64,000 bases of DNA, from positions 1 through 64,000 of the forward strand of contig NZ_RHOR01000007.1 in the NCBI RefSeq assembly GCF_003946625.1. The letters run 5' to 3'. Made by a program: the position numbers and the translations under genes. The DNA is from Companilactobacillus kedongensis. Lineage in GTDB: Bacteria; Bacillota; Bacilli; Lactobacillales; Lactobacillaceae. Below, in pieces: positions 1 through 8,236 of this stretch; within the stretch, counting starts at the first letter, position 1; every line of letters starts with the position of its first letter. Below the pieces are notes generated by a model. It ran no database searches and had not been told where the DNA came from. It worked only from the letters and a program-made list of their open reading frames with translations.

Positions 1-1
1 C

Positions 2-268
2 AAAAGGTATGTTAAAAAATTAAAGAAAAACCGCATCTTCCAGAGCATGAGCCGAAAAGCAACATGCTTGGATAATGCGGTAGCTGAGAGTATCTTCCAT
101 ATTCTTAAGGTAGGAACAACTTTAAATTACAAATACGACACCTATGAAGGCCTAAAAAAAGGTGTTTACGAATATGTGTATTATTACAACAACAAGCGTA
201 TAAGAACAAAATTGGCCGGAAAGACACCGGTAGAATACCGGGATCTTTCCGACCAACTAGTTGCTTAA
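2..268 (+). CDS. IS3-family transposase, C-terminal fragment (cut by window edge)
   Basis: This is the 3' end of an IS3-family (IS150-like) orfB transposase, a DDE recombinase with an rve integrase core. The reading frame is open from the first bases of the window, so the gene starts outside it. Visible residues match the end of the catalytic core: SRKATCLDNAVAES with the N-A-x-x-E block, then YYNNKRIRTKL and the final TPVEYR motif typical of the family. The internal ATG at 47 is not a real start. The stop is followed at once by the right end of the element. It is probably one end of a complete IS; this cannot be seen here. Confidence 0.85.
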   Translation, partial: KRYVKKLKKNRIFQSMSRKATCLDNAVAESIFHILKVGTTLNYKYDTYEGLKKGVYEYVYYYNNKRIRTKLAGKTPVEYRDLSDQLVA

Positions 269-270
269 AA

Positions 271-297
271 TGAACTCCAATTATTGGGGTGCAGTTC
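271..297 (-). repeat. Right terminal inverted repeat of the IS3-family element
   Basis: Two bases after the transposase stop the sequence ends in GGGGTGCAGTTCA. On the other strand this reads TGAACTGCACCCC, the usual tip of IS150/IS3-type elements. The exact outer boundary and target duplication cannot be fixed because the left end is outside the window. Confidence 0.65.
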
Positions 298-330
298 AAT
301 TCCAGATACTCTTATTTTTTTGTTTTATTT

Positions 331-508
331 CCGTCTCCAGATCTGAGAATATGTACCTGCTGTGCGGAACGGACCGAGCCTAAAGTACGTCTCGATCCTC
401 GGTTTGAAGCCTTGTAAAGACCACAAGTCTCCAAACACGCCCGATGGCGTAAGAACTAAAGCTCTAACGCCATACCCACAGCTGACACATATTCTCAGAT
501 CTTCCGAC
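331..508 (+). repeat. Cloverleaf repeat CR1
   Basis: Plus-orientation copy of the intergenic cloverleaf repeat. The terminal stem P1 is a perfect 16-bp match between 339-354 (AGATCTGAGAATATGT) and 487-502. P4 is visible as ATGGCGTAAGA...TCTAACGCCAT. P2 is degenerate (GAGCC...GTCTC). Its right arm overlaps the last codons and stop of the minus-strand acyltransferase gene. Confidence 0.8.
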
Positions 509-1520
509 TAATTTTAGATACAAGTTCAAATAGCAATGATCTAATCATATCTATCAGATAACAGGCAGCCATAATTTCTAATACTGTTACAAAACCTGAT
601 AGGTTAACATTCATTAAGTCATGAATCTCTCTAAATCTAAAATTCCTCCATAATTGTTTTAAAACAAATACATTTTCAGTTATTAAATATACCGCAAACA
701 TATGCCTGGCCACTTGATTAAAGATCGCATGAAAGACTGGTTTGAAATTAGTAAAAATCAAAAACAATCCTAATGCTGCCAACATTGCGAACACGCCTGT
801 GTAAATGTTGGTAAACCGATCTTTGGTCAAGATTATTTCAAAATACATGATTATGTAGATAACTAGTGTATTTACTGTGAATAACAATGCTCCTACTAAA
901 TAATTCCAGTTACTTCTGTGGATAAATTTGGAAACAAAGGCTCCAAACAAGTATGAAGCTAGTAAAACACCTAATCCTACTGACTGTGTCGCAATGTCAT
1001 TATTAACAAGTGGAAAAATACCACAGATTATTGTCACAATTATCAACAAGTAAATAAAATGTCGTTTAGTTAAATACTTGATAGCCTGATTGATAAATGG
1101 CACTAACAGCATCAAAATTAAATATCCTGTCACGAACCAATACTGATTAAAAGTCACTGGCATCAATGACTGCCACAGTTTTGGACTCTTAACCGGGGCT
1201 TGCCAATTTAGAGCTAGTACCAGGAATAAAATACTGTAAAAGTATACCTGAGCATAAACTTTCAAAGTTTTCTTAATTGAATACTTGATAGTGACTTCAT
1301 GAGTCCCTAAATAAAAGCCTGTGATCATGACAAAGATATACACACCAATGTCACCCAGTGGTAAGTAAAAAAGTGACCAAAAGGCCGACCACAGATGATT
1401 GTGGGCGATCAAATAGTCACTTCTTCCACCTTGAGCCCAAAGGCTAAAGTGATGCAACGTAATCAAGAGCATACTGATGATCCTTAGAAGCTCAATATTT
1501 GAATTTCTAGTTTTTCTCAT
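495..1520 (-). CDS. Acyltransferase family 3 membrane protein
   Basis: A 341-residue multi-pass membrane protein of the acyltransferase-3 family (OafA/WecH/Oac type), which moves acetyl or other acyl groups onto cell-envelope sugars. The N-terminus has the family signature NIELLRIISMLLITLHHF with the conserved His pair at 23-24, followed by about ten hydrophobic segments. It is the last gene of the minus-strand DUF916/WxL cluster and starts 3 bases after the stop of the preceding gene, so it is probably co-transcribed and may modify a wall glycan. The final codons (SRKI-stop) lie inside the right arm of repeat CR1, so the C-terminus may have been rewritten by the repeat. The acceptor is unknown. 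Confidence 0.85.
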   Translation of the reverse strand: MRKTRNSNIELLRIISMLLITLHHFSLWAQGGRSDYLIAHNHLWSAFWSLFYLPLGDIGVYIFVMITGFYLGTHEVTIKYSIKKTLKVYAQVYFYSILFLVLALNWQAPVKSPKLWQSLMPVTFNQYWFVTGYLILMLLVPFINQAIKYLTKRHFIYLLIIVTIICGIFPLVNNDIATQSVGLGVLLASYLFGAFVSKFIHRSNWNYLVGALLFTVNTLVIYIIMYFEIILTKDRFTNIYTGVFAMLAALGLFLIFTNFKPVFHAIFNQVARHMFAVYLITENVFVLKQLWRNFRFREIHDLMNVNLSGFVTVLEIMAACYLIDMIRSLLFELVSKISRKI

Positions 1521-1523
1521 AAT

Positions 1524-2558
1524 TTACTTTCTACGACGATCTGATTTACCATGCTTAGAATTACTCTTATTTCTTTGGGCATAGTAGAGATACATCCACA
1601 AAGCGACAAAGATCAAGAGAACGATCCCGACAAGAATAATTATCCATTGATGATTATTTTGTTTGACAGGTTCAGTTTGTTGTTGAACCTGTTTTACATC
1701 AGTCTTAGAAACAGTAATGGTCTTAGTGAAGACCTGTTTAAAGCCATTCTTGCCCGTTAAAGTAATCTTAGCTTTGTATTTACCAGCTGTGAAATTATCA
1801 ATTGGAATAAAGTAATCAAATTGTGAGTTAGGTGCTATCTGTAAATTCTTAGCATGATACTTCAAATTCTTAGAATTGTGCTTGATTGAAGCAGCCAATT
1901 TTACATTATTGATATTGATCGGTGCTGTATTATCCATCTTAAAGGCAATACCCTTACTACCAGAAACTGCCTTTGGATAAGCATCTGTCAAATGCATATC
2001 AGGATTTATCGCGTCATCCTTTGAGCGCAAAACGACACCTTTAACATAACGAACCTGATTTTGAATATTCAAATTCTTGGACTTAGTAGGTGAAACATTC
2101 GCAATAGTTGTCACACCACCTAAGATAATTCCCTTATATTCTTTATCAGGTGACTTAACATTGAAACTAACTTCCTTGGATTCGCCAGCTTTTAAGCTGA
2201 CAGACTTTCTGCGAGCACCTTCGACTAATGATGTTAGTTCAGGCAAAGTGCTCTTATAAGTCTTTTTATTGTACTTGTCGTAGCCAATAGTAGCCGAGTC
2301 AGCCGTATAAGCGTTATTTACTTCAGCAGTAACCTTGATGCTCTTACTACCAGTATTGAAGATGATAATTTTTAAAGTCTGATCCTTATTAGGTTCTACT
2401 TTCAAATCAAAATAGGACTCATTCTTGTCTATTTGATTATCCGGTAAAACTGATTGGATCGAATATGATTTGTCACCCGCTGCTTCTACCTTTGTTGTTT
2501 GATTAAACAAAGGTATTGCAAAGATGAACATTGATAAAAATACTATGAGCTTTTTCAT
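1524..2558 (-). CDS. DUF916/DUF3324 WxL-associated membrane-anchored surface protein
   Basis: A 344-residue CscA-like protein. It has a signal peptide (MKKLIVFLSMFIFAIPLF), an Ig-like DUF916 domain (about 30-150), a DUF3324 domain (about 155-290), one C-terminal membrane helix (WIIILVGIVLLIFVALWMYLYY) and a basic tail (KSNSKHGKSDRRRK). Such proteins occur with WxL proteins and peptidoglycan-bound partners. I chose the ATG at 2558 because AGGAG lies 7 bases upstream; the frame extends further 5', but that would overlap the previous gene's stop. It lies 2 bp after the preceding DUF916-type gene, implying translational coupling. Confidence 0.85.
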   Translation of the reverse strand: MKKLIVFLSMFIFAIPLFNQTTKVEAAGDKSYSIQSVLPDNQIDKNESYFDLKVEPNKDQTLKIIIFNTGSKSIKVTAEVNNAYTADSATIGYDKYNKKTYKSTLPELTSLVEGARRKSVSLKAGESKEVSFNVKSPDKEYKGIILGGVTTIANVSPTKSKNLNIQNQVRYVKGVVLRSKDDAINPDMHLTDAYPKAVSGSKGIAFKMDNTAPININNVKLAASIKHNSKNLKYHAKNLQIAPNSQFDYFIPIDNFTAGKYKAKITLTGKNGFKQVFTKTITVSKTDVKQVQQQTEPVKQNNHQWIIILVGIVLLIFVALWMYLYYAQRNKSNSKHGKSDRRRK

Positions 2559-2560
2559 GT

Positions 2561-3541
2561 TTAACTCCTGTTCTGATGCCAAATTCCCCAAAAAATGAAA
2601 GCTATTAATGTTACTAGAACACCACTAATCAGGATATATGTCAAAGTCTTGTCGTAAATTAAATTACGCGACTTTGAATTGATCTTGTTGGCATCACTCT
2701 GAGAAATTTTATAAGTTTTGTGAAAATTCCATACAGTCTTCCCACTTCTAGCTACACCCTTCATCTTGTAAGTACCAGGTGCGATCGGTGTTTGATTTTG
2801 ATTGAAATCAATTGGGACCTTTGAGTTTGGTGCAATTTTGGGATAGCGAAGATCGGCTACCATTTTCTTTGGACCTAAGTTGAAACGGTCCAACCAGCTT
2901 TGACGTTTTATCGTCATGTGAACGACGACATTTTTCATTAGACCTGGTTGGTCATTTTGAAGATTAACGTACACATGTGGTTGATAGTTTTGAACACCTA
3001 GTGTTAGGTTGTAGGCCTTTAAGATTCCACCTACTGCTTTGTTGTCGCCAGTTATCCAGACTGGAACATTGGCATTACCATTATAGTTACTTGTGTTCTC
3101 ATATACATTAAAACCACCAATAATTAATCCATTTATCTTATGATCTGGTAATTTAACTTTAAAATCTAAATCTTTAGTTTGGTTTGATTTAATCGTTACC
3201 TTTTTTGTCTTAGTCATACTAGCAAATGAATCCTGCAGACCATAGTCACCCTTTTTTACAACATCAGTGAAAACTAACTTACCATCTGATGAAGTTGTGG
3301 CATTAGTTGGAGCAACAACCAAATCAATCGAACCACTGTTAAAATTACTAATAGATACTTTTAAGGTCCTAGTTTCTCCACCTTTACTAATAATTTGGAA
3401 ACGATCAGTAATATCGGAATCAGTAACTAAAGGCGTTACAGCAATACCTTTAATATCTGCGGATACTTTCGTGGGAGTAGCAATTATCCACAGAATAAAG
3501 CAGGTGAGAAATAGCAGAAGATATTTAAATTTCTTATTCAT
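2561..3541 (-). CDS. DUF916-type surface protein
   Basis: A 326-residue secreted or anchored protein with an N-terminal hydrophobic signal (YLLLFLTCFILWIIATPTKVSA), a DUF916-like Ig fold (KGGETRTLKVSISNFNSGSI), a DUF3324-like second half and a C-terminal membrane helix (YILISGVLVTLIAFIFWGIW) with a short tail. It resembles its two neighbours but is more divergent. The ATG at 3541 has GGGG about 7 bases upstream; the upstream TTG at 3547 is too close to that site. A terminator-like hairpin separates it from the upstream DUF916 gene, so it may depend on read-through. Role inferred from family: scaffold for WxL proteins at the wall. Confidence 0.8.
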   Translation of the reverse strand: MNKKFKYLLLFLTCFILWIIATPTKVSADIKGIAVTPLVTDSDITDRFQIISKGGETRTLKVSISNFNSGSIDLVVAPTNATTSSDGKLVFTDVVKKGDYGLQDSFASMTKTKKVTIKSNQTKDLDFKVKLPDHKINGLIIGGFNVYENTSNYNGNANVPVWITGDNKAVGGILKAYNLTLGVQNYQPHVYVNLQNDQPGLMKNVVVHMTIKRQSWLDRFNLGPKKMVADLRYPKIAPNSKVPIDFNQNQTPIAPGTYKMKGVARSGKTVWNFHKTYKISQSDANKINSKSRNLIYDKTLTYILISGVLVTLIAFIFWGIWHQNRS

Positions 3542-3584
3542 TTTCAAGCCCCATATTCTTTAATCTCTACACCTATGATAATAC

Positions 3585-3625
3585 TAAAAAAGCTGCTCCA
3601 AGTCTTGGAACAGCCTCTTTTTTTA
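3585..3625 (-). terminator. Terminator after the upstream DUF916 gene
   Basis: Hairpin GCTGcTCCAAG/CTTGGAaCAGC with A-tract on one side and T-tract on the other, so it could work in both directions. It sits just after the minus-strand stop at 3631. Confidence 0.75.
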
Positions 3626-3630
3626 ATAAA

Positions 3631-4722
3631 TTAACGACGACGTCTTCTTGTTGGTTTATTTGGTGTATTACCATCGCTATTCTTATTATTATTTCTTCTT
3701 CCTAGATAAATACCTAGTCCTAAAATAATAGCAAGCAATAGAATACCGAGAAGGATATATAGCCACATGTAGTTAGGCTTGATTCCCGCTAACTTGTTGT
3801 ACTTAGCAGCTTGTGCATTAGTAATCGTAAAGTCTTTATTTAGAGTCCAACTCTTAATACCATCATTTGTCTTGTAAATCATCTTCAAATGATAATTACC
3901 AGCCTTCATAGGTTTCTTACCCCATGAAATTGAGTAATTATAATTTGATGTTGGTGCGATTGCTTGTCCGGTTTGTGACTCATTGATTTTAAAACTTTTG
4001 TCATCTTTTTTAGTTACAGTAGCTTTTGCACTTAGACCTGAAATAAATCCATTAGCAGAGTTATGAACATTGGCCTTAACACCTGCTCTTTGAGAACCTG
4101 TATTAGTTACTAATGCTGGTCTTACTGCATTAATAGAATATTTAGGTTGTTGATTGTCACTTGATTTTTGATGAATTTGAATAGGCAATGAATAACTAAA
4201 CTTATTCCTGATCAAAGTACCATTAGCACTTACGGTACCTTTAGCTTTTTCCTTATAGGGTTTTACATTAAAACCACCCATAATATAACCTTTGAAATTT
4301 TTCTTAGGAATAGTCAACGAGGTTGTAATAACCATTTCTTGACCACCCTTAACACTAGCAATAATATGATTTGGTGTAATTGCATCACGCGTTTGAATCT
4401 TTAAAGACGGATCCTTAACTTTGGTAAAATCATAACCCGGTTGACCACTATCAGTTGTATAAGCAGTATTAGCATTGATAACAAATCGACGTGTTTTACT
4501 TGATTTGTTAATAACACCAATTTTCAACTCAACTTGCTGTCCTGGATCACCTTGAATAACGTAAGTACCATTATCAATATTTACTTCATCACTACTAGCC
4601 TCAGGCTTAATAGAATAATCACCACCCGCAGCTTCAACCGTTTTCGTAGTTACAAATCCCGAAAACATTAAACCTAATATTGCAAAAAAAACGAATAGAG
4701 TTCGATTAGATACTCTTTTCAT
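3631..4722 (-). CDS. DUF916/DUF3324 WxL-interacting protein (CscA-like)
   Basis: A 363-residue protein of the CscA type. A signal peptide ends near VEAAGG. A DUF916 domain follows (GDPGQQVELKIGVINKSSKTRRF, about 55-175), then DUF3324 (about 180-305), a membrane helix (YMWLYILLGILLLAIILGLGIYL) and an Arg/Lys-rich cytoplasmic tail ending in RRRRR. GGGAGG lies at good distance from the ATG at 4722. In Csc clusters this protein pairs with a WxL protein and a small LPxTG protein, both found directly upstream here. Likely function: membrane-tethered component of a cell-surface complex; the substrate is unknown. Confidence 0.88.
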   Translation of the reverse strand: MKRVSNRTLFVFFAILGLMFSGFVTTKTVEAAGGDYSIKPEASSDEVNIDNGTYVIQGDPGQQVELKIGVINKSSKTRRFVINANTAYTTDSGQPGYDFTKVKDPSLKIQTRDAITPNHIIASVKGGQEMVITTSLTIPKKNFKGYIMGGFNVKPYKEKAKGTVSANGTLIRNKFSYSLPIQIHQKSSDNQQPKYSINAVRPALVTNTGSQRAGVKANVHNSANGFISGLSAKATVTKKDDKSFKINESQTGQAIAPTSNYNYSISWGKKPMKAGNYHLKMIYKTNDGIKSWTLNKDFTITNAQAAKYNKLAGIKPNYMWLYILLGILLLAIILGLGIYLGRRNNNKNSDGNTPNKPTRRRRR

Positions 4723-4768
4723 AACAAATTCCTCCCACAGAACTTCTGAATAACTTCTCTTATATCAT

Positions 4769-4804
4769 ACAAAAACCACTACTATAAGTATAGTAGTGGT
4801 TTTA
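4769..4804 (-). terminator. Terminator after the WxL gene
   Basis: Strong inverted repeat AAAACCACTACTATA/TATAGTAGTGGTTTT with a minimal loop, between the WxL gene and the DUF916 gene on the minus strand. Confidence 0.7.
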
Positions 4805-4851
4805 TTTAAATCAATTATTTGTTAACTACTAAATTGACTATAAAATATCAA

Positions 4852-5740
4852 TTATCCTTCTGATGGTGCTGTTGTGTTCATAGCAGTTGGTGTCAATGTC
4901 CATGTAATGATTGAGTTATATGAAATTGATGAAGGTGAATCTTTACCAGCGGCTGTTGAAGGAACTTTCAATTGTACATCTGAGTTAGGTTCACCAGTTT
5001 TAGCACCAAATTGTGCAATGATAGCACCCTTAGAATATGATCCGGCATCTAAAGCCATAACAGGTGTGTCTTTAGTATCGCCTGAAACTAAACTAGCAGT
5101 TTCTGAGTTTGCACCTTGGATAACATCATTAGCATTTGTGCTTGATGTCAATTGTACTGGGTTCATATTAAGAATAAATCCTGAACCATCAAATCCTTCG
5201 GCTGGTGTTCCGTTAGTAGCCTTGAAATTACCTAATTGAGCAGTAACATTGAATCCTGCTGTCTTAGTTGTGTTTGATGCTGCAGCGTTCTTGTCTGTAC
5301 GTGAATCTGTAACTTGTAAGATACCTGAATCGTTACCATCATCTTTAATAGTTGATGAGTTGTTTTGTAAATCAACGGCTGGGCCACCAGCTGCTGCTGT
5401 ACCAAACCCAAAGTCAGGAACCTTATCCAATGTTAGAAGACCATCGATAACTGTAACATTTGCATCTGAGAATGCTTGAGCTGCACCAATGTTACCGGCA
5501 CCATCATCAAATGCGACTGCCATACCTGGTTTGTTAGCATCGTTCAATGAGTTAACGTCACTATTTTTAGTTGTGTTAGCTGTTTTACCAACTGCTCCAG
5601 AGATTGGTGAAATTACACCATCTGAACTAACTGTTGCTGATGTTGTAGCAGCTTGTGCTGTTAGTGAAGGTGCTAATGCTCCTAATACCGATACCTGCTG
5701 TTGCTAATGATCCTACGAATACGTTTCTTGATAATTTCAT
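4852..5740 (-). pseudogene. WxL-domain surface protein with a frameshift in the signal peptide (CscC-like)
   Basis: The frame 4852-5547 encodes the mature part of a WxL protein, whose C-terminal domain binds peptidoglycan non-covalently; it ends IITWTLTPTAMNTTAPSEG with the W-T-L motif. Its true N-terminus lies upstream in another frame: the ATG at 5740 follows a good ribosome site (GGGAGG) and encodes MKLSRNVFVGSLATAGIG, a typical signal peptide. After that the frame must shift by one base near 5685-5690 (GGTATCGGTATTAGGAGC) to continue GALAPSLTAQAATTSATVSS into the long frame. Everything else is intact. This is a recent frameshift, slippage, or an assembly error. Confidence 0.75.
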
Positions 5741-5876
5741 GTTTGTTTCCTCCCTGATATACGAATTACTTTTTTGATGTAACTTGATTACATATTGATA
5801 ATACCAATAAAATTGCTCTTGTAAACTTCACCTTTTGTAAATGAAATTTATTAAAATTGGTATTTTCTTGTAACCA

Positions 5877-6308
5877 TTAATTCTGTAAAACTTTCCTAAT
5901 TCTCTTCATGTAAAAAGCGAATAGACCAACCAACATAGATAAACCTACAATAACTAGTCCTGTTTCATCAGCATCCCCTGTTTGTGGATACGATGATAAG
6001 TTATTGATGTTTACTGATGGTACGTTATCTGAAGACTGAGTCTTACTCGAATCTCCATCTGTGTTATCCCCTGTGTTATCGCTGGTTACTAGTACGTGGG
6101 CATTTGAAGGCCCGCCGCCACTGTCTTCAGCGATTACTGGTTGAGCACTATCAACGGAGCTTCCAGTAGAATTATTGGCAGAGTCGGCGATGACTTGATT
6201 TACCCCGAAGGCACCGACGACTCCAAAGACAATAACGACAATCGCAAATAATCCGATCATTCGCTTTTTGACTGTGAGACTTTTAGTAGATCTTCTTCTT
6301 TTCTTCAT
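5877..6308 (-). CDS. Small sortase-anchored surface protein (CscD-like, YPQTG)
   Basis: A 143-residue protein: basic N-terminus (MKKRRRSTKSLTVKKR), a membrane or signal segment (MIGLFAIVVIVFGVVGAFGV), a Ser/Asn/Asp-rich linker, then the sorting motif SYPQTGD, a hydrophobic helix (TGLVIVGLSMLVGLFAFYM) and a basic tail (KRIRKVLQN). The layout is that of small LPxTG proteins encoded with WxL and DUF916 genes (CscD). The first residue of the sorting motif is Tyr rather than Leu. It is the first gene of the cluster; GAGAGG lies 8 bases before the ATG. Confidence 0.8.
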   Translation of the reverse strand: MKKRRRSTKSLTVKKRMIGLFAIVVIVFGVVGAFGVNQVIADSANNSTGSSVDSAQPVIAEDSGGGPSNAHVLVTSDNTGDNTDGDSSKTQSSDNVPSVNINNLSSYPQTGDADETGLVIVGLSMLVGLFAFYMKRIRKVLQN

Positions 6309-6426
6309 ATAAAAAACCTCTCATCAAAAATCAGTCTATTATCTCCTTACCATGTTTCAAGTTTAACATGCACGATGTATCTTTAAATTCCGTTTTACTT
6401 AAGAAATCTTTTCCAAAACTGGGAAA

Positions 6427-6936
6427 TTACGGCTTCAAAAGATAAAAATCTAAAGGCACTTGATTGTCGGTCAGGAGAGAATTCTGATTAACTTGATAAA
6501 TAAATTTGAATTTTAGCTTGTTTAATAGATTTTTTGTGGGTAAATTGTCAGTTTCGACCGCTGCCCACAGTTCAATCAGTCCTAATTCCTTAAAACTATA
6601 GTCAATTAACAAAGAAATTGCCTCACTGCCGATCCCTTTCCGTCTAAAATCACGGTCAACAATGAAGCCAATTTCTCTGGTTTTTCCCAAATCAGCAGTT
6701 AATCCCCGCTCATTTAATTCAATTATCCCTGCCATTGAATTATTTGCAAGCGCAATTGCATAGCTATTTGACAACTCTTGATACTTTTTAAAAAGCTTTT
6801 TAGCTGTTTTCTCATCAGTTACGTACTCTAATCCGGCTCTTTGATGATTCTCTTGATCACTTACCAACCGATAAAAGGCAGGGAAATCTTCATCAATAAA
6901 GTTGCGAATAGACACGTTTCTTCCTATTAAATGCAT
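6427..6936 (-). CDS. GNAT N-acetyltransferase (RimJ/RimL-like)
   Basis: A 169-residue acetyl-CoA-dependent N-acetyltransferase. The pyrophosphate-binding motif A is clear (RRKGIGSEA, residues 98-106) within the usual strand-loop-helix, and the C-terminal NLPTKNLLNKLKF segment matches motif B (N-x-x-S/T-x-x-L-x-x-x-G/L-F). The family acetylates ribosomal protein N-termini, amino sugars or small molecules; the substrate cannot be told here. It starts 2 bases after the stop of the nitroreductase gene, so both probably form a two-gene operon. Confidence 0.85.
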   Translation of the reverse strand: MHLIGRNVSIRNFIDEDFPAFYRLVSDQENHQRAGLEYVTDEKTAKKLFKKYQELSNSYAIALANNSMAGIIELNERGLTADLGKTREIGFIVDRDFRRKGIGSEAISLLIDYSFKELGLIELWAAVETDNLPTKNLLNKLKFKFIYQVNQNSLLTDNQVPLDFYLLKP

Positions 6937-6938
6937 TT

Positions 6939-7586
6939 CTATTCCTTCATGTGTAATATTTTTTTAACTGAAGCACGTTTGGTCGAAATATTATTGACCT
7001 TGCTATCGCTAGCATAACCCATTGCAATACCAACAACAATTTCTTGATCTTGAGGAATCGACAATTCTTTTTTGACGATTTCTGGGTGATTAGACAATGC
7101 ATATGCCGGAATAGTTCCAATGCCATGGCCTGCCGCACTCAACATCAAAGTTTGACCAAAGGCTCCCATATCATAAATCGTAAACTCGCTGGCTTTCTTA
7201 CTAGTGGTCAAGTAAACCAGATAGGGAGCATAGAACAAATTCTTTCTGGTATCTACCCATTCAGGATCACTTGTACCCTTAGCTCCAACTGCTTCTTCGA
7301 CTGATTTGGACCATTCTTTGATATTATTCAATGATAATTCAGAACGATCAGTACGATGTGGTGTTGTTAAATCTGTACTACTAGTTTCATTGGTCGTTTG
7401 AAATCCTTCTCTGATTCTTTTGACACTCTCACCAGATGCAATATATATCTCCCAGGGCTGCGCATTTTGCCAAGAAGGTGCACGTTGGGCATCTTGAATT
7501 ATTTCTTCTATAGTAATAGTAGGAATCTTTTTATCACTAAATGAACGAATCGACTTTCTCTGATAGATCAAATTACTATTTTCCAA
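6939..7586 (-). CDS. Nitroreductase-family FMN oxidoreductase
   Basis: A 215-residue nitroreductase-fold flavoprotein. The N-terminal RKSIRSFSDKKIP is the FMN-phosphate binding start typical of the family. PSWQNAQPWEIYIA follows, and near the C-terminus GHGIGTIPAYALSNHPE contains the conserved Gly-rich FMN segment. Such enzymes reduce nitro compounds, quinones or flavins with NAD(P)H. It is first in a pair with the GNAT gene and is divergent from tpx, which suggests a detoxification or redox setting. The physiological substrate is unknown. Confidence 0.87.
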   Translation of the reverse strand: MENSNLIYQRKSIRSFSDKKIPTITIEEIIQDAQRAPSWQNAQPWEIYIASGESVKRIREGFQTTNETSSTDLTTPHRTDRSELSLNNIKEWSKSVEEAVGAKGTSDPEWVDTRKNLFYAPYLVYLTTSKKASEFTIYDMGAFGQTLMLSAAGHGIGTIPAYALSNHPEIVKKELSIPQDQEIVVGIAMGYASDSKVNNISTKRASVKKILHMKE

Positions 7587-7683
7587 CTATAATTCCTCCC
7601 AAATAATCGTATTTCTAGGTTTTTAAAAAAATATCATCTATAATTAAATTATAAACGTTTGTAACAGGAAAGGTGTGGACAGT

Positions 7684-8181
7684 ATGGATTTAGATTTCAA
7701 AGGAGAAACAGTAACAACCTTGGGGCAACCACCTCTAGTTGGAGAGAGTTTTCCAGATTTCACAGCATTGGACAAAGATGGCAAGACCGTTAAGTTGAGC
7801 GACTTCTTGGATAAACCGCTTTTGATCAGTGTCGTACCAGACATCAATACTCGTGTATGCAGTATTCAAACAAAACATTTCAACACAGAAGTTGATGGAC
7901 ATTCAGAGATCAACTTTATCACCATTTCAACAAATACAGTTGAACAACAAGCCAATTGGTGTGCTGCTGAAGGCGTTAAAAATATGCAAATGATTTCTGA
8001 CGCCAACCACGACTTTGGTAAAAAGAGTAAATTATTGATCGAAGCCAAAGGAATCCTAGCACGTTCAGTTTGGGTAGTCGATACAAATAAACAAATCATC
8101 TACTCAGAAATCCTCAAAGTACAGACAAATGAACCTAATTACGATAAAGTATTAGATCAATTAGACCAAATGCACGAATAA
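7684..8181 (+). CDS. tpx: Thiol peroxidase Tpx
   Basis: A 165-residue atypical 2-Cys peroxiredoxin that reduces H2O2 and alkyl peroxides in the cytoplasm using thioredoxin. The active-site stretch VPDINTRVC gives the peroxidatic Cys59 (PxxxT/S-x-x-C), and NWC gives the resolving Cys93, the spacing of Tpx enzymes. I chose the ATG at 7684 (MDLDFKGETVTTLG, matching family starts), with GGTG 8 bases upstream, over the GTG at 7675. It is monocistronic, ended by a strong terminator shared with the convergent gene. Confidence 0.93.
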   Translation: MDLDFKGETVTTLGQPPLVGESFPDFTALDKDGKTVKLSDFLDKPLLISVVPDINTRVCSIQTKHFNTEVDGHSEINFITISTNTVEQQANWCAAEGVKNMQMISDANHDFGKKSKLLIEAKGILARSVWVVDTNKQIIYSEILKVQTNEPNYDKVLDQLDQMHE

Positions 8182-8190
8182 AATAATAAT

Positions 8191-8236
8191 GAGCAAGTAT
8201 CACTTGGATGATCCAAGTAATACTTGCTCTTTTTTT
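8191..8236 (+). terminator. Terminator after tpx
   Basis: Long hairpin GAGCAAGTAT...ATACTTGCTC followed by seven T. It is placed between convergent genes; A-rich sequence upstream may allow use from the other strand. Confidence 0.85.

Noticed and set aside
105-299. Minus ORF of 64 codons
   Set aside because: It is antisense to the transposase, with no start signals.
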